Shown: positions 19,846 through 30,940 of the stretch, piece after piece
Layout of the letters: each line of letters starts with the position of its first letter
Position numbering within the stretch: the stretch's first letter is position 1
Assembly: GCA_024291935.2 (NCBI GenBank)
Contig: CM044311.1
Coordinates: 24,742,001 to 24,806,000 of the forward strand
Direction of reading: 5' to 3'
From: Okapia johnstoni
Lineage: Eukaryota; Chordata; Mammalia; Artiodactyla; Giraffidae
Length of the DNA stretch: 64,000 nucleotides
Position numbers and translations under genes: made by a program
The notes under the pieces: model-generated
The model's database searches: none
Told to the model about the DNA's origin: nothing
What the model saw: only the letters and a program-made list of their open reading frames with translations

Positions 19846-21502
19846 AGTTTATCATTGTGGACACAATGATTTTTTTTTTTGTTCAACTAACTGTATACTC
19901 AACCCCATTCTCTCTTCCTTGTTACACTGACTGCTTTTTCTAAATAAATGTGTTTTTTTTTTTATTCACTCCTCTTCTACTACTTTTACAGATATAAGTG
20001 ATTTAAAACATCAGTAACCTAACCACATTTCCTTCCTCGAGATTAATTATACAAATCTTTTGTCAGTACTAATGGACACTTCCCTGATTTTCACACAAAG
20101 TTTCCTAAATGTTTTTATTTACCAATAAAAAAGAAAGCCACCTTTGTATTTTTACCTTTATATTCTTATGATCAGTAGCACTCTTATTTATTCTTAAATA
20201 GATGAACTTTATGTTAACCATGCTTTCTTCCCATTACCACAAAATTTTTTCCCAACACTTTTTTTTTTAAATTGAAAGGTTGGTATCCCATTAATAATTT
20301 TTATAAAGCATTTTATAGATAGTAGATACTCATGTGTGCATAACAACCGTTTTTAATGGATTTTATTACCTTTTCATTTTTATTCTCATAATGGACTCTT
20401 GGCTCTTCTAACAGATTCAGTTGTTTATTTTTGACTCATGTAAAGCCTAATTTATTTTAACACCCTAAACGGCCATACTGTATCTAGTGGGAGTTCCTTT
20501 CAGTTAACATATCATACATCTTCAAGATAACTCTTACTCTTTCTTCAAAGATGAAAGTGATTTAGACTACCTTATATTTCTCTGTTTCAAATTCATGACA
20601 TGCTCTGCAATTTTTCTGCATCCTTCCCTTTCATTTCCCTACCACCCTGAGGTTGGGTGGAAGCGCAGTGATAGTTCTTGCTAATGTATTGTGGGTAAAA
20701 TTGATGTAGATGACCATGCAGTGATAATTCTAGAAGCCATATGCAGATAAGGTAGTATTACATAAGAATGGTGTATCCTCCATTCCTAAGTCACCAGGTC
20801 AAGAAAATCCCAAATCTTGCATGAATAAAAAAATGGTGTGGTCACACCTGAAATTTAAGGTTTACATTCAACCAAAATTGCATTGCTATAATAGATAAAT
20901 GGTTTGATATCATCAGTGAAGACAGAAGAGAAAAGATATTGAAACAATGAAGCAATTAAGAAATAATTACAGAGATGATATGTATAGAACTGGATAGACA
21001 GTCTAACAGATTACAGGTGTTTATCAAGTACAGAATACAATAAGTGGAATAGAAAGCTATTCAAAGATATGGTACAGACTGTTTCCTTGGAATGAAAGAA
21101 GAAGCAAATATGCAAATGAAAACGAACCACAGCCCATGATAAATGAAGCAGCAAGACTGAGATGGATCATTATTGACTGTTTATTATGTAGAATTTCAAA
21201 GATGTGAATAGAATTCTTCAAGCATACAGGCAGAGAAAGCAAAGCCCACTCCAGTCAAGATGGTAATGTAAATTCACATTTTAAATATTTCTTCTTTCTG
21301 AAAAGATAGCTATAAAAAAATCATAGTTGTCCTCAGGAACAAGATAAAGAGCTCTTGGGCACGATATGGAATATAATCTCCATGGTAGGAAGCTGATGTC
21401 ATGAGCCTGCTCTGATTCAGGAAATAGGCATAGAATAACATACGTGGGACTCCTGTAAAGCATGAGGATACAGAAACACCGTGAGTCCAGCAGGGTACCT
21501 AA
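19846..21502. other. Long unassigned stretch
   Basis: T-rich patches near 19868 and 20263. No gene, RNA or dispersed repeat was recognised, and the few short frames lack domain signatures. Some ancient L1 or MIR may be present but too diverged for me to call. Confidence 0.45.
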
Positions 21503-21704
21503 AGTGAAGTCACTCAGTCGTGTCCAACTCTTTGTGACCCCAGGGACTGTAGCCTGTCAGGCTCTTCCATCCATAGGATTTTCCAGGCAAGAATACTGGA
21601 ATGGGTTGCCTTTCTTTCTCCAGGGGGGTCTTCCCAACCCAGGGATTGAACCCAGGTCTTCCGTACTGCAGGCATACTCCTTACCATCTGTACCACCAAG
21701 GTCC
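21503..21704 (-). mobile_element. Bov-tA SINE, antisense
   Basis: Reversed SINE from 'gtcactcagtcgtgtccaac' through 'ggcaagaatactggaatggg' to 'tctgtaccaccaagg'. No target-site duplication is obvious. Confidence 0.92.
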
Positions 21705-22494
21705 AGGTGCACTTTACTGAAATTGGATTTGGGATTTCATTCTCTTCTGATAGGAAGCCATAGATTTCTCTGATCACCCTTTAAGATTGTGACTTTATAT
21801 CTTAGATATCTAATTTGGTGGAAGAGAAGCAGAAAATATCATGAAGAGAATACTCTGAACTTGCTGCAATATCATGACCTGAATGCAAATAAGTCGATTC
21901 TCTTTCTGGGTGTCAAAGTGTGAATGATTACAATAGCACAATAGAATTGTTACAATAGGTAAGCATAGGGAGAAAAAATGGATAAATGGTAAAATAAATC
22001 TACTACATGAGGGAAAGAACATTAAGAAAGACAATCCCCAAAAGTAAAAAAATTACAATAAGTAACAGTGAAACAAATTAATTGAGTATGTCAAATGCAA
22101 AGGACAGAACAATGTCAAGTTGATTTTAAAGGAAGTGGGTTAAGAACCTCAGAATTTAAGGAAAAGTATATGAGCCATAATAATCAAGAAATTCTGAAAC
22201 AAAAATAGGCTGACCTAATTTTAATTTGAATTTTGAGCTAGCTAAAGATACACCATAAGTTGCAAAGTGAAACCAAGAGCTCGTGTTCTTATCTATGAAA
22301 GGATCCTATACATCACTTCGATTCTTCTAATGGTAATATATTACCAAATTATAGTACACTATAGAAACCAGAAAATTTTAATGGGCACAAAAACTTCGGT
22401 TAGACTACAAGACTTAATCAAATGTCACCAAGTTTTGCATGCACTTATTTTTGCATGTTGCACTGAATATCTTTAAGTATACTTTTATGACTTT
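21705..22494. other. Unassigned AT-rich sequence
   Basis: No gene or repeat recognised. Confidence 0.5.
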
Positions 22495-22507
22495 TTATCA
22501 CATGTAT

Positions 22508-22718
22508 GTGAACATGTGTTGGTTGGTCAGTTGTGTCCAACTCTTTGCAGTCCCATGGACTGTAGCCCATCAGGCTCCTTTGTCTATGGAATTCTCCAGG
22601 CAAGAATAATGGAAGGGTAGCCATTCCCTTCTCCAAGGGATCTTCCTGACCCAGGGATTGACCCCAGGTCTCCAACATTACAGACAGATTCTTTACCATC
22701 TGAGACACCAGGGAAGCC
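22508..22718 (-). mobile_element. Bov-tA SINE, antisense, with 13-bp TSD
   Basis: Reversed SINE (ggtcagttgtgtccaactct to gacaccagggaagcc). The perfect direct repeat ttatcacatgtat at 22495-22507 and 22719-22731 marks the insertion boundaries. Confidence 0.95.
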
Positions 22719-22731
22719 TTATCACATGTAT

Positions 22732-23505
22732 ACATTTTATAATCACCACCATTTCAAGACATTTTATTGCCTATAAATGTAACATGGCTCTGATCTATTT
22801 TCTTCTATTCCATACCATGCACCAATAAATCTACCTAAAGTTCTTTAAACATTTACTGCATTTTTAAAAAAATCAAAATGGCATCTGTTTAAAGACACTA
22901 TTATTTTGTGTATCACTCAGAAGGAAAATGCTTGATCTAATACTTTCTTATCATGTACAATTTTATGTTTTTATATTTTTTTATTTCTTGAAAAAGCTAC
23001 ATCTAATTTATTCAGATATAAATTGTTATGATATGTCATTCTTGTGCATAATATAAAGGAACATACACACTATGAAATAAATTGTATAAGATTTGCCTGC
23101 AACTCACTGAATTTTAGAGTGTGACTTCTGAATTCCAACTCTCAGTTTTCCATCTCTAAGTTTTTTCATGAATTATTGGACTCAGTGCCACCAGAAGTGT
23201 TTGTGACATGGTATATCTTGAGTACTCAAACAGTGTCTCCTGGAGAGTCAAAACCCAGAACCCATTCTCCACGTGTGTATATGTATGTATAGACATCGAC
23301 AACCTTATCATCATTTCCATATGGCTACCAGAAATTATTAGATGTGTTCTGCTTCATAAATAATAAAACATGAGTGAATTTTCACCTTGGTATTAATAAA
23401 AATGGAAATCTTCCCCCACAAAATAAATTCTTATCCCTTGTTTGCACATTCTTCTCTATGACCATAAGAAAGACCAATACAGTATACTAACGCATATATA
23501 TATAT
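22732..23505. other. Unassigned AT-rich sequence
   Basis: No gene recognised. A short (TA)n lies at about 23493-23507. Confidence 0.5.
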
Positions 23506-23876
23506 ATGGAATTTAGAAAGATGGCAACGATGACCCTATATGCGAGACAGCAAAGGAGACACAGATGTATAGAACAGTTTTTGGACTCTGTGGGAGAAGG
23601 CATAGGTGAGATGATTTGAGAGAAGAGCATTAAAACATGTATATTATCATATGTGAAACAGATCGCCAGTGCAGGTTCAATGCATGACACAGGGTTCTCA
23701 GGGCTGGTGCACTGGAATGACCCTGAGGGATGGGATGGGGAGGGAAGCGGGAGGGGGGCTCAAGATAGGGAACACATGTACATCCGTGACTGATTCATGT
23801 CAGTGCACAGCAAAAACCACTACAATATTGTAAAATAATTAGCCTCCAATTAAAATAAATAAATTTAAAAAAAAAA
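23506..23876 (+). mobile_element. L1 (ruminant type) 3' end, sense, with poly(A)
   Basis: 'gaccctatatgcgagacagc', 'gacacagatgtatagaacag', then the G-rich 3' UTR tract (gatgggatggggagggaagc, gggagggggg), 'tacatccgtgactgattcat' and 'caatattgtaaaataattag', closing with an A-rich tail. This is the usual 5'-truncated end of a young ruminant L1. No ORF2 is left. Confidence 0.85.
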
Positions 23877-25282
23877 GAAAGGATTGCTTGTAGTTATCCA
23901 AAACCACAGGATCAGCTGAAAAGGATATCTTCTATATTTTACGTTTATAACACATCTGATATTTTTTTCCTGAAAAACTTTGAGTTTTTTTTTTTTCCTG
24001 AAAAATGTTTGAGGTCTGGAAATAGTTGACTCTACATGTAAAGATTGTTAATTTCTGAGTTCTCTATCTCTCTTTCTTCCCTTCTCTAACTATCAGTTAT
24101 ATTTTGGAGATTTTTTCTTGTAATATCTTCCCCTCTACAACAAATAAATGCCAACACATATCTCAGTTCCTTTTATCTACTTACCCTGAGCCATAGGATT
24201 GGTAAGCATGAGGCTTGCCGCTACATGACCTTGGTAACTCCATCTGTTCAGCTTCTAATATCAGTTTGCATTCAATCATTAGTTGAATGAGTTCCTTATT
24301 TTCTTGTCACTTAGGTGCAAGGAATCTATTTTTAACTTGGTTAAGGGTGAAAATACATTAGTTGCCATATGAGACAGAGCCAAGGGTATCAGTGGTTATG
24401 GGCTGATTTAAATATAGAATTTGATACAGATGTTCCTGATAGATAGAGAAGTGTCCTCCAAGTGGTGATTCAGGGACCATCTTGTATCTTCACCATCTGT
24501 ACCATCCTACTTTGCAAATTCATCATTTTAAAATGCATTAATCTTGTAAAATAGAAAAGAATATTAAGAATCAAATGAGGAATAATTCTATGACACAAAT
24601 CTGTGGCTTCACATCCCAGAAGTTCCAGGATGTACTCTGAAACCAGCCTCCATACATGCATTTTTACTCTATGTATGTTGTTTTAGATTATTTCAATAAT
24701 ATTTTCAGGACTTTACCTCATTATCTTTCAACCTCTCACCAGTTTGAGAGGTTTTTTTTTTCAATAATTTTAATATTATGTACACATAACCAAACATATC
24801 TACACATAATTTTCACTGTACAAATTTTATACTTTGTGAACATATGATTCAAATATATTTATTTCTTCTACCAAAGAAACTGTTAGAAGTTTCAGCAGAA
24901 GGGGTTGGAGAATGAGAGTGGGAAGGTAAAAATATTCCTGGCAGTAAAAAAAAAAATATGTTTGTTTTGCAATAAATTAGCTTTAGCTCTATTTTCACAT
25001 TATTTTGTTCTATAACCCACTATTTTTTTGTTGCCAAGAACACACTGATGTCATTTTATTTTGGAACTAGAAATAATCAGATGAGAGTAATTATCTGGAA
25101 GATTAATTTGGGGAAGAAAGAAAGAAATGTTAAGTTACTAACTGTAATGTTCAATCAAAGGGGCCTAAATAAGTAAAATACAGTGTTTGTAAAAGAAGTT
25201 ATGAGAGTCGAATTTTCTATTCTTTTACCATCTGACCACTGTTGAGAATCATGGGATTAAGGTAAGTAGTTCTAGAGTACAC
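23877..25282. other. Unassigned AT-rich sequence
   Basis: T-rich patches near 23980 and 24750. No gene recognised. Confidence 0.5.
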
Positions 25283-25306
25283 GTTTGTTTGTTTGTTTGT
25301 TTGTTT
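25283..25306. repeat. (GTTT)n tetranucleotide repeat
   Basis: Six GTTT units in a row. Confidence 0.95.
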
Positions 25307-25344
25307 CCATTTCTGCATTAATCAAGACACCTCACACAGGAAGG

Positions 25345-25535
25345 CAATAAAACATAACAGATAAGAGTATGGCTCAAGGTTCCAACTAAAATTCGAGAAT
25401 AACTGTAATATTCTAATCTTTAGAATCTAAAAAATGTTTATTTTTTAAAGGTTGTTATAAAAATAAAGTAATACATAGACAGAGCTGAGAACTTCCAAAT
25501 GATAGCTAATAAATGGTAACTACAATAAATAGACA
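25345..25535 (+). mobile_element. MIR SINE remnant, sense (tentative)
   Basis: 'acagataagagtatggctca' near the start and 'taatacatagacagagctga', 'gctaataaatggtaactac' near the end resemble, in order, the head and the 3' part of MIR. The middle is too diverged to align by eye. Confidence 0.45.
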
Positions 25536-25996
25536 CAAAAAATAGAATCAGGGCCCTATACCTCAGAAAAAGACCTTTACAGTTCATTTACATGCAATGG
25601 TCTGGGAACTCTTTAGAATTCTGAGTCTAGAAACATGGTTTTAGTTATAGAAATATAAACTCACACTGGTGTAGTTGAACAGTTGTTAGAACTATAATAA
25701 GAGTAAGCAAAAATAAGAAGCAGATTCAGACAAAATTATACCATGAATATGCTTGTATCTGTCATGTATAAAATTATCTAAGTTTGTGTAATAATGGGAA
25801 AACTCAAAGTACAGTATTGACCTCATTTTTTTTGTCTATTACTGTATGAGTGAAATATGTAATAAAGAGAAGCCTAGTAATGTGTTTGCAGTCTCATCTG
25901 AATTCTAACTTTAAACAATTTTTGGCATTTACATCATTAATTATTAAGATGATTGTGAAGGTTTTAACTAACATTATAATTATGATTTTTGTAATT
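25536..25996. other. Unassigned AT-rich sequence
   Basis: No feature recognised. Confidence 0.5.
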
Positions 25997-26240
25997 TAAG
26001 AGCTTATTAGAGACCAAGTACTTTGCTAAATACATATATATAATTACAATATATTTATAGAGAGCGTTAATTGATGTGTATACAATTATTTACTTTAATA
26101 CAATTGCATTATTTTGCTGCTGCTATTGGTAATTTATATAGGGAGAAGCAAAAGTATCTTTACCAAAGACTCATAGTGACAAAGAGAAAGTTAGGATAAA
26201 AGTCTGCATCTATTGGAATCCAGAACTAGTGTTTATGAGA
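25997..26240 (-). mobile_element. MIR SINE remnant, antisense (tentative)
   Basis: 'gagcttattagagaccaagt' and 'actttgctaaatac' at the left and 'gactcatagtgacaaagaga', 'gaatccagaactagtgttta' at the right fit a reversed MIR, separated by AT-rich filler. Confidence 0.4.
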
Positions 26241-26257
26241 GTAGGATGACTTGCTTG

Positions 26258-26453
26258 AATGTGCATGCTCAGTTCCTCAGTCACATCTGACTCTTTTTGA
26301 GACCGCTTGCCCACAAGCCTTCTCTGGAGATACCGAAGCTGGTTGCCATTTCCTGCTCCAGGGCATCTTTCCAATCCAGGGATGGAAACTGCATCCCTTG
26401 CATCTCCTGATTGGCAGGCAGATTCTTTATCACTGTGCTAAGTGGGAAGCCCC
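26258..26453 (-). mobile_element. Bov-tA SINE, antisense, diverged
   Basis: Reversed tail 'gctcagttcctcagtcacat', body 'gttgccatttcctgctccag', head 'gctaagtgggaagccccc'. Several small deletions in the middle (around 26300-26340) make this an older copy. Confidence 0.85.
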
Positions 26454-27348
26454 CATACTACACTTGATCTAGACTTGCTTGAGTGGATTAAGTCAAAATG
26501 GTGAAACCTCAGGAATTTTATTCCCATATTTTTAAAAAGAAATCATGGAACGATCAAAATGTCAGCCTGTGTATGCATAGCAAATATGTTGCTATAATAG
26601 ACAAAAAATAAAACTAAAAACAATTTGAACTAATTAAAAAAAACGGTATTTGTCACAATCCAGTTCTTTTATCTTTGGAAATGACTTGCAGAAAAAGAGA
26701 GTAGTAACCTGATGGGTCTGGAATTCATACTTTTGATTCACTCTAATCTACTACAATCTAAATTTTCCCCACAACACTTGTGTCTCACTTCACTTTATAA
26801 CATTATCAATTATTACTTGCTGACTGCCAAATTTAATAGATTTACTACGAACATTATCTTAATAGACATTTTATAGATGTGACCCTGTAAATTACCTTTC
26901 CTTCTGGAAACTTTCTTCTCCCAGTTGATTTACATGGTACTTCTTGCTTTATTTAAGATAGAGGCTAAGCTTCTGTAATATAGAAATTAAAAAATGAAAA
27001 AAAAGTGGATCTTTATATATATATGTATATATATAGTCAAAAAATTTCCATGATTAATGAATAGCTTTGCTCCATTATGTGATCCATAGACTTACATTTT
27101 TTCTTCTTTACCATCCCATCATTTCCTAGATGTGGCTTTTATCCAGAATGTCAAAACCAATTACCATCCTTATATTCATGCTCCAGCCCATGGGAAAGTG
27201 AAGAGAATGGAGAGCAAAAATTGCCTCAGTAAAGTTCTATTAACCTGCCATTTAAAAATATGTAGACAAAGAGAAAGGACTTGTGGACACAGTGGAGGAA
27301 AGAGAGGCAAGGAGAAACTAAGAAAGTATAATTGACATATATACATTA
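26454..27348. other. Unassigned AT-rich sequence
   Basis: Includes a TA tract at about 27013-27036. Short frames (60-67 aa) on both strands near 27130-27360 lack recognisable domains. Confidence 0.5.
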
Positions 27349-27560
27349 TTGGGTTTCCCATGTGGTGCTAATGGTAAAGAACCCACTTGTCAATGCAGGA
27401 GATATAAGAGACTGAGGTTCAATCCCTGGATTAGGAAGATCCCTTGGAGGAGGTCATGGCAATCCACTCCAGTATCTTGCCTGCAAAATCCCAAGGACAG
27501 AGGAGCCTGGAAGGTTACTCCAGGGTCACAAATAGTTGGACATGAATCAAGCAACTTAGC
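27349..27560 (+). mobile_element. Bov-tA SINE, sense
   Basis: Head 'gggtttcccatgtggtgcta', B-box-like 'gaggttcaatccctggatta', body 'ggaggaggtcatggcaatcc', tail 'caaatagttggacatgaatc'. It ends in a gcatgcatgtatgcatgcat simple repeat at about 27558-27582 and is followed by L1 3' sequence. Confidence 0.9.
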
Positions 27561-27582
27561 ATGCATGTATGCATGCATGTAC

Positions 27583-27799
<217 letters not shown>

Positions 27800-28132
27800 C
27801 CTTGGACTGCAAGGAGATCCAACCAGCCCATCCTAAAGGAGATCAGTCCTGAGTGTTCATTGGAAGGACTGATATTGAAGCTGAAACTCCAATACTTTGG
27901 CCACCTCATGCAAAGAGCTGACTCATTAGAAAGACCCTGATGCTGGGAAAGATTGAAGGCAGGAGAAGAAGGGATGACAGAGGATGAGATGGTTGGATGG
28001 CATCACCGACTCAATGGACATGAGTTTGAGTAAGCTCTGGGAGTTGGTGATGGACAAGGAGGCCTGGCGTGCTGCAGTCCATGGGGTCACAAAGAGTCGG
28101 ACACAACCGAGTGACTGAACTGAACTGAACTG
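27800..28132 (+). mobile_element. BovB LINE, 3' end, sense, inside L1 3' UTR
   Basis: Starts 'ccttggactgcaaggagatc' and ends 'gagtgactgaactgaactga'. It contains the TGA-bearing variant 'gggatgacagagg' at 27971. The C-terminal RT peptide [20 protein letters not shown] is readable before a frameshift. Confidence 0.92.
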
Positions 28133-28214
28133 ATAATTGTGACTGATTTGGACTGATGTATGGCAGAGACAGCCACAACAATGTAAAGAAATTATCCTCC
28201 AATAAAAATAAAAT
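28133..28214 (+). mobile_element. L1 3' UTR, sense, part 2
   Basis: 'ggactgatgtatggcagaga', 'cacaacaatgtaaagaaatt' and 'atcctccaataaaaataaaa' complete the L1 3' end begun at 27583. Confidence 0.75.
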
Positions 28215-29454
28215 GTAGTCTTATAGCCATATTTTCCTTAAAGAGAGGGTAGAAAATGTAGTGTCTACCAAAGTTACCATGAAACCATCTTAACTCATAG
28301 TTTATTAGTATTAATAAGATAAGAAGGGTCATTGGATACTGGGGAAAAAGTAATAGTCTCTAGTACATTTTGTATCTTTCTACTTACAATTCTACCATTT
28401 GAATTCTTTGGGCATCTTGTTTTTTTCTATTTACAAAATAAGTGTTTTTCTCTTGATTCTCATGTCTTGCTCAACTTAATCCCAACCCTCAGTAGTGTGT
28501 CTACTCTTAGCTTAGTAGATGAAAGCCTAAGGATTACATTTCCAGTTTCCTTTACTACTTGGTATCTTTAAAATTACAGAGAGTAGACATCTATGTATGG
28601 CATCTGTGAAGTGGAATTAAATTAGCTTAGGTGGAGACTATGCTTTGGCTTTTGCTGCTTCTTTCTGAGGCTTGGTTTACCTGTGACAGCTGTGGCAGGG
28701 ATCTAATACCAGTCCTTAGCTTTGAGGAGTGAGATTTTTGACACCAAGTATGAATAACTACTGAGCTGTTATGACTCTGCCTATAATTAATAGTTTTGGA
28801 AAACATGTAGCAATCCCTGGGTCATGGCAAAGGCAATTTACTGATGGAGACATGTGTGTAGGCTCTTCTGATTGTCAACGGAATATAGGATTGGTATTAT
28901 ACAATCTTGCCATGGAGACATATCTCTGAACCCAAGGGATTTTTTGAGGAACATCATAATACCAGCACAATCAGGGGAATTTGTACTAGATTACATGAAC
29001 CTCATTCAAACAGGATCTAAAAATATTCTGAACTTTCAATGTATTTGGGTTTTACTATCAGTAGAAGAATACTGGCGAGTTAAAGGGTTGAATAGGGCAA
29101 GAAAGAAACATTTGGGTACAACATATGACTTAATATTCCATTCTTTAGTTTTCATATATTTGTTTAGACTAAGAGAGGGGAAAAAAATATCATTCAAAAT
29201 GGTTAATGACTAATCCTTCTCCTATTTAAGAAAGGCAATAAGCACTCCTCCTTTATAGGAAATATGGTTGCATTTATTGTGGGAAGCATATTGCATTACC
29301 TTAGAAGAGAGAATACAGCTAGTATTTTATTACAGGTTGAAAGTTTAACTAGAGAGAGATTGTACATTTGGGGGCTCTGAGTTGTCAATTATTATGAGGA
29401 AGATTTTCTTACCCAGCTCTTTCCAAAACTTCTGTAGCATGTTTTGTATTCCGT
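28215..29454. other. Unassigned sequence
   Basis: A 113-aa frame (+, 28872-29213) has no domain I recognise and no coding context; it is reported only as an open frame. Otherwise nothing identified. Confidence 0.45.
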
Positions 29455-29662
29455 GTTTGTTCAGTCACTCACTTGCGTTCCACTCTTTGCAACCTCATGG
29501 ACTATAGCCCACTAGTCTCCCCTGTCCATGGAATTCTCCAGGTGAGAATACTGGAATGCTATTTCCTCCTCCAGGGTATCTTACCAATCCCGGGATTGAA
29601 CTCTTGTCTCCAGCGTCTACTGAATTGGCAGGCAGATTCTTTACCAGAGAACCAACTGGGAA
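29455..29662 (-). mobile_element. Bov-tA SINE, antisense
   Basis: Reversed SINE from 'tttgttcagtcactcacttg' to 'gagaaccaactgggaag'. Moderately diverged. Confidence 0.9.
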
Positions 29663-29883
29663 GTATGTTTTCATGTAAATTTGCTTAAAAAGTAAAATAT
29701 AATATTTTTTAGAGTCTTTCAAAACTTTTCTGCCTGTAACATAATGTGCCAAACACATTTATACTTGAGATTTGAAAGGCGAAAATGAGCATCATGTGAT
29801 GAAACCTGTGTTTCATTTGCCTTTCAGCTTGAATTAATAGTCCTGGTGACATATGTGTGTAAGCAGTGTAAGTGTGGAGTTTG
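29663..29883. other. Unassigned spacer between two SINEs
   Basis: Nothing recognised in about 220 bp. Confidence 0.5.
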
Positions 29884-30087
29884 GACTCCCTGGTGGCTCA
29901 CATGGTAAAGAATCTGCCTATAATGTGGTATGTCTGAGTTTACTCCCTAGGTCAGGAAGATCCCCTGGAGAAGGAAATGGCTTCCCACTCCAGTATTCTT
30001 GCCTGGAGAATTCCAAGGACAGAGGAGCCTGACGGGCTACAGTCCATGGGGTCACAAAATATCAGACACGACTAACTAACTAACACA
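29884..30087 (+). mobile_element. Bov-tA SINE, sense
   Basis: Head 'ggactccctggtggctcaca', body 'cactccagtattcttgcctg', tail 'atcagacacgactaactaac'. It is opposite in orientation to the SINE about 220 bp to the left, so the two can pair as an inverted repeat. Confidence 0.93.
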
Positions 30088-30404
30088 GAGAACAAGTTTG
30101 ATTTTCAAAGATGCTGAATACTAGGATACTGGCATCTTATTTTCTGATGTGGATGATAACAAAGACCTGGTTGCCTACCATTTTGGCTGCAACTTTCTGG
30201 GTCTTTAGCTTCCTGGTCATGGCAGATACACGAGTTGACTGGATGAGACTGGATGAGTGCCTTTTTTTGGGGGGGGGGAGGTAGTGATTCTGAAAGTTCA
30301 ATGTGGAATCTATTTTGGCATTACAGTAACAGTGTGTATCATAACATCTGATTGCCTTAAATCATTTCTGTTTTTATTAGCTAGGATGAAATAAACAAGC
30401 TTTC
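30088..30404. other. Unassigned sequence with a T/G homopolymer junction
   Basis: Contains a T7 run followed by a G10 run at about 30263-30279. No gene recognised. Confidence 0.5.
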
Positions 30405-30940
30405 AAATGACCCCCAGTGATCTCTATCTTCAGGTAGTCACACTCTTGTCTAACTCTCTTCCCTTGAATATTCATGGGGCTTAAGACTTCAGGAACAGCT
30501 ATGGAGCATCACATCAATGATTGGGTTACACAGGATTTTAACTTCTATCTTCCCTGCACACTCACCAAGGACTCTCTCCCTTGTTGTCCTTGATGCACAC
30601 TGCTGCATTGTGACTTACCTTATAAATACAGAACTGAGAGCAGTGTCCAGCTAACAACCAACGAAAGCAGAGTTCTCAGTCCTACAATCAAAAAAAAAAA
30701 AAAAAACAAAAACATTATTTCAAAAATTACATCAGGTTGGAAGTAGATTCCTTCCCCATTAGAGGTCTGAGGTAAGACCAAAGGCTCAACTGGCACCTTG
30801 ATGGCAGCCTTTTGGAGATACTGAATGTGAATACTCAGATAAACCATGAAAGGACCAGATAAACCATGTTGAATACCTTTCAAACAGAAATTTCGAGATA
30901 ATAAATATATAAGCTGCCAGTGTGATAATTTGCTACTTAA
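30405..30940 (+). mobile_element. Old MaLR-like LTR remnant (tentative)
   Basis: 'cattcgtcaatgattgggtt'-like words, specifically 'catcaatgattgggttacac', 'ggactctctcccttgttgtc', 'ttgtgacttaccttataaat', 'ccagctaacaaccaacgaaa', and late 'caccttgatggcagcctttt' then 'gagataataaatatataagc', follow the order of an MLT1-type ERVL-MaLR LTR. An A17 run (30690-30706) interrupts it. An ancient, noncoding LTR; subfamily not determined. The antisense 113-aa frame at 30620-30961 is not credible. Confidence 0.5.

Noticed and set aside
28872..29213. 113-aa + strand open frame
   Set aside because: No recognisable domain, no coding context and AT-rich codon use like the surrounding noncoding DNA; chance frame is the simplest reading.
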